Positions 22,701 to 34,404 of a DNA stretch of 64,000 bases are shown piece by piece. Positions within the stretch are counted from its first letter, which is position 1; every line of letters begins with the position of its first letter. The position numbers and the translations under genes are program-made. The notes beneath the pieces are model-generated. The model was not told the origin of the DNA. It worked only from the letters and a program-made list of their open reading frames with translations, and made no database searches. The DNA is from Trametes villosa (lineage: Eukaryota; Basidiomycota; Agaricomycetes; Polyporales; Polyporaceae). The stretch spans positions 248,001 to 312,000 of the forward strand of contig PUDQ02000085.1 of assembly GCA_002964805.2 (NCBI GenBank), read 5' to 3'.

Positions 22701-24070
22701 GCGGATTGGAGGTAGTAGTGGGAGAATGTAGGGAAGAGGGCGGAAAGGTGGTTGAGAGCGGCAGAGAGGAGGTCTTTAAGGTAAGGGGTGAGTGCGCGCG
22801 GGAAAGACGTCTGCATGGTATCGAGGGTCTGTATTTCATGCATGTAAGTGAATACCCATCCGGGCGTCAGTGTCATGCATACCTTGAAGACCTGGATACG
22901 GATAGCTAGGCCGTCCCAGTTGGGGGTGTTCTCAACGTCGGCGCGAGGGCTGACATTGAGAAGCGTTTTGAAGGCATCAAGCCAGACGGGGAGGACCGTC
23001 GCCGTCGCTTCCTTCACGGCATCTGGGTATTGGTCCTTTACCATGTAGAGAGACTCAACGCATTGGCGGAAGACTGAGATGGTTCGTGAGCGGGTGAGAG
23101 CGGAGTGTTGCTGAGATACGGTTAGCCCCACATGTGTCTTGCTAGCAAAGCAGGTAGGACGTACATCAGGGGCACCCAAAATGTTGAGCAGAACGGGGAG
23201 AAGTTGGCGGAGGACGGGAAGGATCTGGTCTTCTGTGAGGTCTGACTTGATGAACTCGGTGAAGACTTGCATGGCTCCATGCACGGAGTCGGGGGAGAGG
23301 GAGGAAAGCAGCCCGATCAGCGAGGTAAGGAGATCCGGGTATTCATCCGGCCAGTCGCAGTTCGCTATTGAAGACAACGTGTGCGCCTGGGGGTGGCTAT
23401 TCAGTATATACTCCCTGGAGAGATAGAGGTACAAACATACGCATAGGGAGCGGATTTTACGGATGGGGTCAGACAAGCCTTGAAATACTGCCTGGCGAAT
23501 TTGCGTTTTGACCTAGATACGAGGCCAGAGATGATTAGTTTTGCTTCTCTCATGTAATGTCGCAGTGTTCACGGCAGCTAGAATCAGAAGGTGGCTGGGA
23601 CGTCGGGGCCGGTTATCCCTCGTTCACGCTCAAGCGAGCCGACCGCCTGCTAGGCTGACGCAAGGACGTAGACTGACGGAATGGAGAGGCTTACCTCTGG
23701 CGGCGGTGCAGAGCCCTTAAATTGGGAGAAGTAGGGGGACCAGTGCTCGGTGACATATTTCCTCAGAACGATGGCAGCCGAGTGCTAGGGCAATAAAGTC
23801 ATCAAGCGCGGTCCGATGACAGAATGACGCGTCGGACTCATCTGTCTCAAAGACAAGTCGACGTTCGTAGCCAATATGAGCTGCGATAAACCCAGCGCGG
23901 CCTCTGCGAGACGCGTCGGGGGGTGAGTTCCGGCCCAGCCACACGAGCTTTCGGGAAGACTAGCCTGGCACTTTCAGCAGACCTCCCAGCTTCAGCTCAG
24001 CAGCAATGCGCGTGTTGGTATCGGGTGAGAGCGTCGCAGACAGACATTGGGCGATTTCTGAGGAAGCCAT
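19785..24070 (-). CDS. KAP114: Karyopherin beta, Kap114/importin-9 type
   Basis: A nuclear import receptor; in yeast Kap114 carries TBP and H2A-H2B. More than ten exons encode a HEAT-repeat protein of roughly 1000 residues. The N-terminus reads MASSEIAQCLSATLSPDTNT, then AALGLSQLILATNVDLSLRQ and SAAIVLRKYVTEHWSPYF, the standard importin-beta N-terminal domain. Next come ANCDWPDEYPDLLTSLI, DSVHGAMQVFTEFIKSDLTE and many HEAT-type helices. An acidic insert (DNDDALEENDDEDLKND) near the C-terminus matches the acidic loop region of importin-9 proteins, and the stop follows VVVQKAVSAQ. One intron, 23841-23785, appears to start with AT instead of GT (see findings). The gene name is by family resemblance. 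Confidence 0.9.
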
Positions 24071-25181
24071 GGTGAAAAGCAGAAAAGAGCTGCACGTTCT
24101 CCCCGATCTCGGTGGCCCGCTAATTGTCGGTGGTCACGTACGTCACACAAAACGCGACTTCAACGCGTCTCGGTCACGCCCCCGTCACGGAGACGCGTCC
24201 CAGGCTGAAGCGCCCGGGGCGCGATTACTCTTTCCGCGATCATCGTTCTCCGCGTACTGACTTCTTGCTCGGACATCCAGCAGTACGACGACGCCCACTC
24301 TTCCGCCAGTCCATCAGTATCGACGCGCTCTCTGTGGCTGTTGCTCTACTCTCGCACCGTCAGGCCTTCAGGATGTCTTTGTGTTGGGCTCGGGTGCTGT
24401 CATCTCGGTTCCAAGTGTGTCCGACTACGCTGTTACAGCGAGAAAGTGCTCATAAGGATGGCACGGGAAATGTTTCATATATAACCTAATCTTGATGAGC
24501 TACTGCTTAGCCTCTCAATTGGCTGAATCTTCTGGCTTCAGGGCTCGAATCGATCTTGTAGTGCACGGGAATGCGGAAGCCAAGCTAGATGGCTCACGGT
24601 TCATTTGTGCTCCTCACCCTGCCTCACTGCATACTGGCGGGACCTATCCACGAAGATCCTCGAGCAGCTCGTCATAAGGGCTCAATATTACTTTGACATG
24701 CACTCATCGATTCGGTCTCACGAGGCCAGCAGCGCACGGGCGACAGAAGTGTGGCAAGATTCCATCAGCATCCTCCGATGACGGGGTCTATAGGTAGGTG
24801 GGATTCTTACCAATAGGAGCGATGAACGCTCATGTACCTGACCCAGGTGCGCTCGGAATCGTGCCGATACATTGTAAATCACAGCGCCCACATACGCCGG
24901 CGCTGGCGAAGCAGTGATAGCCCCTGGCCCAATGCTGCCATGTACTGTATGGACTGGCTGTGATCTACACACGCATCCCCACCTGGTCGCTCGGGACCGA
25001 TGACAGGGAAGTTCGTGCTCGAGTCATAGGTGCAAAGCATCAACGCGCCTCCTGCAAGGCATAAGGACGAGAGTCCCCGGTATCCGAGTCGTGCGTCCCT
25101 CTTCTATCCTCTCGCTATCGAATTTGCTTTTACCGACCGCACCCAAACCACCTTCGCAGAATTCCCCTCTTAGCATCCACA
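24071..25181. other. Divergent promoter region, no gene recognised
   Basis: This holds the upstream regions of the karyopherin gene and of the small secreted gene at 25182. Reading frames are short and lack recognisable domains. Confidence 0.4.
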
Positions 25182-25995
25182 ATGCAGTACAAGCTCGCTA
25201 CCATCCTCGCTATGGCCGCTGTCGCAGTACAGGCTGCTCCAGAGAAGCGAGACGGCTGTAAGTCCCTCCTAGTTGGTCTCCCGCCGTCAGGAGTCCTGCC
25301 GATAATTATCGCGCCGCATTTTAGTCCAGACATTGACGCTGCCTAGCGGCACTACCACCCTGGCGATCCCCACCGGCACTGTGTCCGTCAGTGTCGCAGC
25401 ATCCTTCCTCGACGAGCACTCCGCGGCTTTCGCCACTCTCGGTGCGTGACACATTGGTCTACTATGCGACGCTGGACTTACCCTGCTGGATCATATCAGT
25501 GGGGACGTCCAGTCTGCGTGAGGCGCAAGGTACGGACATTCTTTCTGTCGTCGTCGACGCCCCACGAACCACACAATGACCATCGTTTGGTGGCCTTCAG
25601 CGTCCCTCGCCGCCGTCGAGGCTCAAAACGCGATCGGCACTGCGACGCAGCTCACCACTGTTGTTACGAGTACGTCCCCCGCTGTCGTTGTGTAGCGCGC
25701 CGTTGAACAGCGCGCAGCCATCAACTCCGCACCCGTCGTGAAGGTCTCCTCTATCGGCGGCAACCAGGAGATCACGATCGCCACAGGCACCGCTGGCGCC
25801 GCCACCAGCTTCGGCGGACAGGTGTTCACTGCCGTGCCCAAGTGAGTACGAAGTGTTCGTCGAGCGATCATCCGCTGACGAGTGTTTCCTCCTGACAGCG
25901 CGGCGCAGCAGCTCGCCAGCGTTCCTCGCGCGATGTGGGCGGGTGCTGGGGCTACCCTTGGGGGCCTTATCCTTGGTGCTGCTTTCGTTCTCTGA
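25182..25995 (+). CDS. Small secreted protein with KR site and hydrophobic C-terminal tail (family A)
   Basis: Five exons give about 160 residues. MQYKLATILAMAAVAVQA is a signal peptide, followed by APEKRDG with a Kex2-like Lys-Arg site. Exon 2 encodes LTLPSGTTTLAIPTGTVSV and a short helical part; exon 4 encodes VVKVSSIGGNQEITIATGTA then FGGQVFTAVP; the last exon ends SVPRAMWAGAGATLGGLILG followed by a short hydrophobic end and the stop. The introns (GTAAGT, GTGCGT, GTACGT, GTGAGT donors) all keep frame. The SSIGG..ATGTA block, the F-x-T-A-x-P junction and the R-x(2)-AG tail match the minus-strand gene at 2959-3944, which has nearly the same length. The tail suggests GPI or tail anchoring. 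No known family is recognised. Confidence 0.75.
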
Positions 25996-27495
25996 GTGCG
26001 CAATGGGTTCCGTTTTCCGATATTGGGTGCAGTGACACACTATGCAGTGATTCCATGGAATTTACGGGTTGGTTCAAAATATAACGGTTGATACACTACT
26101 GAAGTAACCGGAAGTTGTTTCCTCTGCGCCTTCATTACACATAGTATTTTATCCTGAGGCTTCTAGCAACGATAACCTGGAGAGGACCACGCCAAGCCAA
26201 AAGGTGGCGGACAGGCACTCTGCTATCGTCGACCCCCCGGCGTCTAGCGAACATGGCGCTCGCCCAACTCGGCGCTTCTGAGCCTTCGTCTCACCTTGCT
26301 CACCACCACCATGGTTGCACGTTACCCATTCCTTCCACTGAAGCCAGCGGTGTATATCAATTGTGGCCTGTATGCGAAGGACAAGTAGTTTCTACCGCGC
26401 TGATTACACCAAGCACACTGGGATGCATATTAGTGGCGCGATCTGAGCGCCCAGCGGATATTCCGATGCGCACAAATCCCTGTACGTAGTTCATAGATGA
26501 CCGAGTCTATCGTTGCTAATTGTGGGCTAACTAAAATCCTCCGGAGTATAGGATGCGATAGATGTTCAGCATGAATACGAACAGCTGGCCAGGTTGCGCT
26601 GTCCCACCATCGCGTGCCATCATCACCAGTCCCGTTAACTCATTGAACAGATGGACGCCATGGCAGATATCCTGGCAGACCGGGTTCTGGCCGTTCAACA
26701 CTCAACACTATGCATGAAGTTAACCCTTCGACCTTCAGTAGATACGGCGCAGCCCTATATCTGCGGATTGAGGTATGGCCCATTCATCTGTTCGATGCGA
26801 ACCCTCAAGTTCAAATTTGGCACCCGCTCTGCTCGCTCCTTTTTTTTAGAACGAACGGGCGCGAGCTGATATTGCTCTCCTGCAGCTTGAACTGGGCTGG
26901 GAAGGTTTTCTTCCATTCCACTTGACCGCAGCCCTGTGAACTAGCAACCGCCCTTAGCACCGGTTGGCAGGCTGGAGGCAAAGCCGTCGTCCATCAGGCG
27001 CGGTGAGAACAAGAAGCTCAGATCCGCTCGGTCCTCTCGGTCGCCTCCGCGCTGGCTCCCCTTTCGAGGCCGGATAGCAGTGAGCACCCTGAATCGGTGC
27101 GAAGGCGTGCACTTACTGATTCCGTAGCCACTCCAGGTTGACGTTCCTGTCATCTGCTGCAGATGGCGCGCCCGGACACGCGCCCGCTGCGCGGCCAATA
27201 GGGCGTCGGAAGGCAACGGCCCCGGGCACGGCCACCAATCGCGTCTCGAGATGGTGGTCCTCGCAAGCTGTCCTGGACATATCGCGGTCCGATTGCGTAT
27301 CGCTACGTACGACCATCGACGGTGTCGCATGATCGTGCACACGACTACGGCATCCGCACTTCCGACCCTGCGAGGTCGCAGCATATAAGCAGCCACTGCG
27401 AGGCCGTCGATGCTCCCGTTGTCCTCCCGTTCCCCCACGCACTCTTTCGTTCAATCTTTCGGCCAGGCGCCATTTTGTTCAATATCAACTCCAAT
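25996..27495. other. 1.5-kb stretch without a convincing gene
   Basis: Short frames such as 26651-26869 encode no recognisable domain. The last 100 nt hold the TATA box and leader of the next small secreted gene. Confidence 0.35.
27384..27389 (+). promoter_or_regulatory. TATA box of the small secreted gene at 27496
   Basis: TATAAG about 107 nt upstream of the start codon, flanked by a CT-rich leader. Confidence 0.5.
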
Positions 27496-28292
27496 ATGCG
27501 CGCTGGAGTCTTCGCTGCTCTTTTCCTCTCTGCTGCCTTCGTCCAGGCCAGGCCGGCACCTGAGCAAGAGAAACGGGACCGTGAGTTGCATGCCTTGGCC
27601 ACCAGTTTCGGCACTTATGTTTCCCCTCTTCTAGTACTTGACAGCATCACGAAGGCGGCGGATGAGATTTTCAGCTCAGACAGTGCGCACCATATGTCTA
27701 TTTTGATCGGACAAACACTGATCGCGATGGCGGTACAGTCGCACCCATCCTCACTGCGGTGACGCCGGAAAGTGAGTGCCCTCCGCCATACCGGGTGTTA
27801 ACGAACACTGACTTCGCTCTCAGTTGCGTCGCTGTTTGGTGAAGCAACTTCAGCACGCAAGTACTCGTTCTCCTCCTGCGCGTACCTAGACTGATGTACA
27901 TCCCTTGAGCAGTCAGCGGAGTCTTCGCCACAAACACAGGCAAGTAGTCCTCTATCCCTGCGGCTTCCTCCTTGCTGACTCTGCTTCACCTAATCATTAG
28001 CTCTGGGACATGAAGGCGAGTACGATTCAAAACTCCGCGTATGTGTCGCTGACCCCTGTCCCTGGCCCTTCAGCAACTGCTATCATAAGCGCTGTCGAGT
28101 CGAAGGCCACCCAGATAAAGCAGGATATCGCCTCCAAGAAGTGAGTTATCTTGTTTCCACGTCCACTCATTTACTCAACCACTGCCCTCGTCGCTCAGCG
28201 GCGCGCCGCAACTCCGTGGCTCTGCACCGCTCGGATTGGGCCTGGCGACTGCGCTCGGGAGTGCGCTCCTCGGCGCGTACGCGATACTATAG
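27496..28292 (+). CDS. Small secreted protein with KR site and hydrophobic C-terminal tail (divergent member)
   Basis: The first exon gives a signal peptide (MRAGVFAALFLSAAFVQA) and RPAPEQEKRD, again with Lys-Arg just after the cleavage region. Middle exons, with less certain joins, read LLDSITKAADEIFSS, IAPILTAVTPE, IASLFGEATSAR and KASTIQNSAYVSLTPVPG, then AIISAVESKATQIKQDIASK. The last exon reads GSAPLGLGLATALGSALLGA and a few more hydrophobic residues before TAG at 28290-28292. The core is helical and lacks the SSIGG block of the two family A genes, but signal, dibasic site, last-exon junction after AAGAA and tail are alike. It may be a diverged paralog or a convergent design. Internal exon edges are the weakest part of this model. 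Confidence 0.6.
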
Positions 28293-29457
28293 GTGGCTCA
28301 CGTGGATGTTCTTCCTGCTGTGGACTCCGGACATAGAGTGCGTGCACCGTGTATTATTACTCAGCCTGCTCGCGTTGGACAATCGTGTTACTACTACGAG
28401 GCTGCTTCGTGGATGCCGGGACTCCGAGGAGTCGGTATTTGGTTCCCCGGCGACTCGGAGAACGTATTAGTAAATTTCCGAAGTTGTGCTACAGGGCGCA
28501 GCTCAAGTTGTGTGAGTGGTGATGCCTTGAGTATAGCAAACGAGTCGTCGAAGGCGTCCACGAGGTGTTCGCGCCACAGTCCTGCAGAGTGAGGCTTGGA
28601 GGTGGCGGCCCGCGCGCGGGCGCTCCGCCACCGAGTTCCGTGGTGGACGCGACTGGGTGCGGCCGTGCGCAACTTGTCTAGCCATGTCTATGTCTTTGTC
28701 CTGCCTATGTCCGTCTGCAACTCCGATGCTTCGTCACTATCGCTTCAGCAGTGTTGCGCATGCCGTCGTTGAAACTGCCACCGATTTTCAACCCCAGCGG
28801 CATCGCATATAGCTATCAGGTGACGACCCAGCGTTCGGCATCTAGACTAAGCTGTAGGTGAGTCCTTCGCTATTCAGAGTGCTATGGGAGACACCGGTAC
28901 TCGTAGAGTCCACACGGGCTGATGAGAATCACAAGCTACGCGTGTGCGCCCACTCAAAATTTGGGCGGAACCTCTATGCACTACACCAGTACTATGGTGT
29001 ACTCATCGACGCGCCACGAGCATATGTGCCGGTATTCGCAGGCTCTTGAATGACCACCGTCTCTTCAGACTCCAATATCAAATGATGAACCCCTAGTCTC
29101 CTGTGTCCGAGGCCTGGACGACACAGCAACACTTCATATTTCCTGAACGCCGCCTGTCACCGGGCTCAGGTTGCCCGCTGAGCCTGGCTTAGCTCACTCG
29201 CTGATCAAATCGGCGCCCATGGGCCGTAGGTTTCTTCCACTCGTTGCGTCGTGGGAAGGGACATAAGCCCAAAGGAGGTTGTGCGATGCACATATATGGC
29301 CGACGGCGGCGTCGTCTCCGGTCATTGAACTCTTCTTCCGCCCACTTCTTCACCGACGTCCACGTTCCATCCTCAAGCGGTCCCAAGTGAGTGTGCCGCC
29401 CCTCTCCTGAGGAGCTCGGGGCTCATGCTAACGAATCGTACTACCTCACAGGTCACC
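28293..29457. other. Upstream region of the P450 gene
   Basis: No protein-coding exon is recognised. A GTGAGT at about 29387 and CACAG just before the P450 start codon suggest a 5' untranslated intron. Confidence 0.35.
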
Positions 29458-31801
29458 ATGGATCCGATTCTGATCGCCTTGGTCAGCAGTGGGCTGCTGC
29501 TCGCATTGTTCGTACGCAACTACCTCGCCGGCCGACACCTGAGGAAGGTCCGTGGCCCTGAGGCACCCAGCTGGCTCATGGGTGCGTTGCGATCTTGACT
29601 GTCAGAGAATCCCGCGCCTGAGAGCGCTTTCCGGCAGGTCATAACGATGTGATTAACTCGCAATTTGAGGTCGGGAAGCTTGAGAGGGAATGGCTCAAGG
29701 AGTACGGGCTTGTATGGCGCCTCAAGGGGTGTTTCAACGTGAGCACCTCGCCCCTGTTTTTCCCGCCACATATTGATTGATGAACGCAGGAGGACGCGAT
29801 TGAAATCGTCGACCCGAAGGTAATGACATACCAGCTTCTTCCTCGGACCGAGCGTTGACGTGCCTCGGCGCTTTCCCAGGCCCTCCAATACATCTTCCAC
29901 AAGTCCGGCTACCATTTCCGCAAGGGCCAGGTGGCGCGTCAGTTCACCCGTGAGATCACGGGCCCCGGGATCCTCTACGCCCTAGGTATGCTCTTCCCCT
30001 GTTTGTAGAGCACTGGGGTGCTAATCGGGAACAGACCAAGACCATGCGCGCATCCGGAAGATCATGAATCCGGCCTTCACCGCGAGCCAGCTGCGGTCGT
30101 TCCTCCCGCTTTTCCGCCAGTCTGCTCAGAAAGTACGTGCATGGCCCTACACGCCCCATCATCCGCGCGCGACACTAACCGCTTTGCAATAGCTCGGTCA
30201 GAAGTGGAAGGAGTTGATCCAAAGCGGACCGGACTCAGCCCCTCAGAGGGTCAACGTGTCGACTTGGCTCGCCCGGTGCACGCTCGACATTATTGGAGAA
30301 GGTATGCGTCTAAGAGGCGTACAGTCGCTGAGATGAGCTGACAGTACTCTACTTTGGCGTTGCTAGTTGGGTTTGACGTCCAGTGCGGCGCTCTCGATGA
30401 TTCCCTCAACCCCGTCATGCACGCATACAAGAACATGTTGTATGTAGCTTTCGCTACCTCAGATGTCTCAATAGCGCCGTTCTTACCATCTTGTCTCAGC
30501 GCGGACGCCATCCCGTTCCCGTCCAAGTTCACGGTTCTCTTCCGTCACTTCTGGCGGTACATCCCGATGCCCATCCTTTCATTCGTCCAATACATTCCGA
30601 CCAAGGAGCACGTTCGTTTCCGGAGCACCCTCAAGGTTATCAACGAGTTCGCCAGGGGCCTAATTAAGGAGAAGACTGAAGCCGTTCTCGCGGGCAAGGA
30701 GAACAAGAAGGATATGATGAGCATTCTCGGTACGTGGTTGTCTCTGGCTTGCGAACTTGAGCCTGCGACAGATAGCTCAATATTATCCGCGTGCCAAAGT
30801 CAAGGCGAACGCCTCGGAGAACCCCAAGTCTCGTCTCACCGATATCGAGATGATCTCCCAGATGGCGACCTTCCTCCTTGCCGGTACGCATATACTGCTA
30901 CTGCTGAGACTTGGCGCTCACAAGCGATTGACCTCGACGCATATACTAGGCCACGAAACGACCGCGAACACCATGAACTGGATGTTGTACGAGCTCGCGC
31001 GGCACCCCGACTTCCAGAGCAAGATACGCGAGGAGGTCCGCTCGATCCGCGCGCGCGTCGTCGAGCGAGGCGATTCCGACTTCTCCATCGGCGACCTCGA
31101 CGCAATGACCCACGTCCTCGCCGCCATGAAGGAGATCCTGCGCCTGCACCCGATTTTGTATAGTATCTACCGCGAGGCGGGCCGCGATGACGTCCTCCCG
31201 CTGTCCGCCCCGATCACGACCACGACGGGCGAGGTCGTGGACGAGGTCCCGATCCCGAAGGGCACGACCTGCCACATCTCTATCTGGGCTTACAACAGGT
31301 ACTTCTCGCACATGTCTCTCGCCGGCCGGACGCTCATCTGATGCTGTACTACTTCCAGGTTGCCGCAGATTTGGGGCCCTGATGCCGACGAGTTCAACCC
31401 CAACCGGTGGATCGACCACGAGAAGCTGGGGCAGACGTACGTTGGCGTCACGTCCAACCTGCTCACTTTCAGCGCCGGTCTGCAGGCATGCATAGGGTGC
31501 GCTCCTTAGCCCTCGCCGTTCAAATATCCTTAGAACTAACCGCTACTTCCCCGTCTGTAGGTGGCGATTCTCGTGAGTAGTTTACCTAGACACATCCCTA
31601 ATGCGTAGCTGATAACGTTCTCCCCCCAGGATCATCGAGATGCAGGCGATCCTCGTCGAGCTCATCGAGCGGTTCGAGTTCACCATCCCTGAGGACAAGC
31701 CAACCGTCATCAGCTTCCCCGCAGGCCTTGTCGCGCCTCTGGTACTCGAGGACATGAAGGCGGGCCCCCAGATGCCGCTGATGGTCTCCCTCGTCCAGTA
31801 G
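29458..31801 (+). CDS. Cytochrome P450 monooxygenase
   Basis: About eleven exons encode an ER-anchored P450. MDPILIALVSSGLLLALFVR is the N-terminal membrane anchor. The I-helix reads FLLAGHETTANTMNW, with its motif split by an intron inside AGHETT; the K-helix ExxR is KEILRLHP; the meander region is FNPNRWIDHEKLG. The haem-binding loop reads FSAGLQACIGWRFSIIEMQ after two small introns; the Cys is present but the usual Arg two positions before it is Gln. The last residues are SLVQ before TAG. The sequence resembles Agaricomycete P450 families used in xenobiotic or terpenoid oxidation; the substrate is unknown. No obvious terpene synthase or other cluster partner is adjacent, so it appears to stand alone. 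Confidence 0.93.
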
Positions 31802-32015
31802 GTTTTGTTTTACGGGATACTTATACGGCGACATCCATGGACTGGAATACTCTCCTTTTTATTACTCATTCCCTTCGTTCGTGATAATCATATGGTTCCA
31901 ACCAAGCTGCACCTGGCGGAATATGGGCATCGTTGTAGAGTGTGCCACTCAGGCCATGGTAAGACAAGGTATGCCTAATGTAGCAGTGTTTAGCAGGGTA
32001 GGCATATCACCCGCC

Positions 32016-32022
32016 TATAAAT
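32016..32022 (+). promoter_or_regulatory. TATA box upstream of the F-box-like gene
   Basis: TATAAAT about 160 nt upstream of the start codon at 32178, with a CT-rich stretch between them. Confidence 0.5.
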
Positions 32023-32177
32023 CGAGGCTCATGTTGGACTCAACTCGCAACTCCTTCCTCTCCTCAACTTTGCGCACCTGACCGGTACGACACCGAGATC
32101 CTCCGAGCTCGAACTCTGCGCCCTTGAGTCTCGGGAGGCATCAATCTCACCATCGAGGCGGCCCGACGCTCGACAGC

Positions 32178-34014
32178 ATGTCTCGTGTGGTGCTGGACCC
32201 GCATATACTCGACACCCTATGCGACTGGTGCAGTGAATCTATGCTCGCTCGGCTTGGAAGAACATGTCGCGCCAGTTCGGCAGTCGCGATCCCACGCCTC
32301 TGGAGCACTCTTCCTAGCTTCGTCCCCCTCTTCCAAACCCTTCCCGACGACGTCTTGGAGTACAGCGACAAAGTCAATCGGTATTGTGCGCTAGCGGGTC
32401 AGGGGTCCATAGAATGCGAAGGACGCATCCTGGTCAGTCCTTTTCCTCCCGTGCCTTCCGTGCACACGGATCCACATCGCTCATGTCCTCAGCTTGTAGT
32501 CCATCACCCGTGAGCTTACGGCGCACGACCTGGAGCGCTTTCAGATGTATTCTCGCTTCGTGATGCGTATCGCGCGTACGCACCACTACTTCGGCAGTGA
32601 GAACATCTCTCTGGAGGCGTGGCGCAGGCTCCAGCGTGCGAAGCCAGGTCCGCTCGTGAATCTCCTGGAGCTGGACTATGGGGAAATTACATCCGCCGAG
32701 GCCGAGGACTCGTCTCCCATCTTGTGTTTGCTCGGAGACAGGCTGGAAATCCTTACCGTGGTTTTGTATACTGGTGTCAGGTCAGCCGATGTCGCCGATG
32801 CTTCCGGCCGGGAGCAGCCCGCTGCACCTGCGCTGCTCGAATTCCTCGCCGAACTTCCCCACACATGTCCGAAGCTCCTCACCCTGACCATCGCGACCAC
32901 CACCGCGCAGAAGGGCGCACGCTATGCACTGGCCGACGCTCTGCCTTTGATCCCAGATTTGCAGGTGCTGTCCGTGGCAGGCATTCCTCTCCTCCCCCGT
33001 GCTGTTGCCCATCTGTCCAGGCTGCCATGTCTTCGGGAGATACGGATAGAGGCCCTGTGCGAGGACTACACGGACTGGATGCCGGGGAAGACGCCCTACC
33101 CCGGGTATGACTCTGCCGCTCGCTTCTTGCAGTACCTGGAAATCGTAGCCGACCACGCCGATTGCGTGGATGCTCTCTTAAACATCCTGCGACCAGCTCA
33201 GACGGTGAATGTCGGCGTCACAGTCCCAGACCCGACGCATTTTGCCCGCCTGGCTTCTGCTCTCGCCGAGATGCCGTGCGGCGACTACCTGGAGTCGCTC
33301 CAAGTCACGTTCACAGGCAACGTCGACGAGCTCAGGCCGGTTGCCATCCCTCCCGCCGCCATTCACCCGCTCTTCAAGCTGAGCCGGCTCGTCGAATTAA
33401 CCATCTCCGGCCGAGGCAGCTGCTATGTAGCGCTGGACGACGCGGCGCTCGTGCAACTGGCCCGCAGCTGGCCCAACCTGCGAACCGTGAACATGTGCAA
33501 CTTGGAATACGCCTTACGGCTCCGGCCGTTCGAAGGAGGCGTCACGATCGCGGGGCTCGCCGAGTTCGCGCGCGCGTGCGAAGACATCGAGGTCCTGAAC
33601 GTCGTGATGGCAGACGTGCAGCGGCGGGCTATCGAGGACATTCTGGCGCAGCCCCGGCCGCCTGTGGTCGACGAAGACGGCTCGCCGATCGCGCGGCACG
33701 CGTCGCCACTCACCAGCCTGGGCGTGGGCTGCCCGGACATTAGAGAAGACGACGTCGCGCCGTTCGCAGCGGCGCTCTCCACGGTCTTCCCCGAGCTCAG
33801 TCAGGTGCTCCACGAGTGGGGTGAGCCACGGGAAGCGTATGGCGAGGCCGATTATCCAGAGGAATGGCCACACATGCTGCTGGCGGAGAGGTGGGACGGC
33901 ATAACGGCTATGACGCAAGCGTTCGCTGGGGTTCGCCTCGAAGAAGAGAGATGGGTGTTGCGGCATATGGGGGCGGGCAGTGGTGCGGATGGTATGCAAG
34001 TGTCACCTCCCTGA
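32178..34014 (+). CDS. F-box-like/LRR protein, pair member 1
   Basis: Two exons: MSRVVLDPHILDTLCDWCSE..LGRTCRASSAVAIPRLWSTL forms an F-box-like motif, and after an intron (GTCAGT..TTGTAG) the product continues SITRELTAHDLERFQMYSRF. Leucine-rich segments follow, such as LPHTCPKLLTLTIA, LPLIPDLQVLSVAGIPLL and LARSWPNLRTVNMCNL. About 580 residues. The junction and the RELTxxDxxRF motif match the inverted paralog at 36435-38230. Such proteins commonly serve as substrate adaptors of SCF ubiquitin ligases; the target is unknown. Confidence 0.82.
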
Positions 34015-34404
34015 TGATCTTGTTAAGTGGACCTCCAGTGTCCCTCAGTGATGTCGAGCCTGAGCTCGCTGTATCGGCTAGTGAAGGTGGTAGCTCGGTG
34101 CAGCATTCGAATACTTAGATCCCACCTTGAACTCCATGCTTCCTGGAGCCACCTTACCTAGTACGCGTAGATTGTCAGGCTCGCGAGGTATGCTTACCAT
34201 GCTGTACGCCGCTTGGAGTGGTGCGGCGAGGTATCCTGAGTCAACTCCGGTTCTGCTATCGGAGACGGGCAGCGTCAAGGTTGATCGTACACAAAGCTAG
34301 CCTCGATTAAACGCAGATCGTGCGTGCGACTGTGCCTACAACAGCCCCGGTATCAGTATACAGCACGGCAGGGGAGCGTCACCCTCATCACCCAACTACC
34401 GTAC

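Noticed and set aside
26240..26930. Possible gene at MALAQLGASEPS and a later frame with MADILADRVLAVQHST
   Set aside because: No signal peptide, domain or consistent splice pattern; frames are short and could not be joined.
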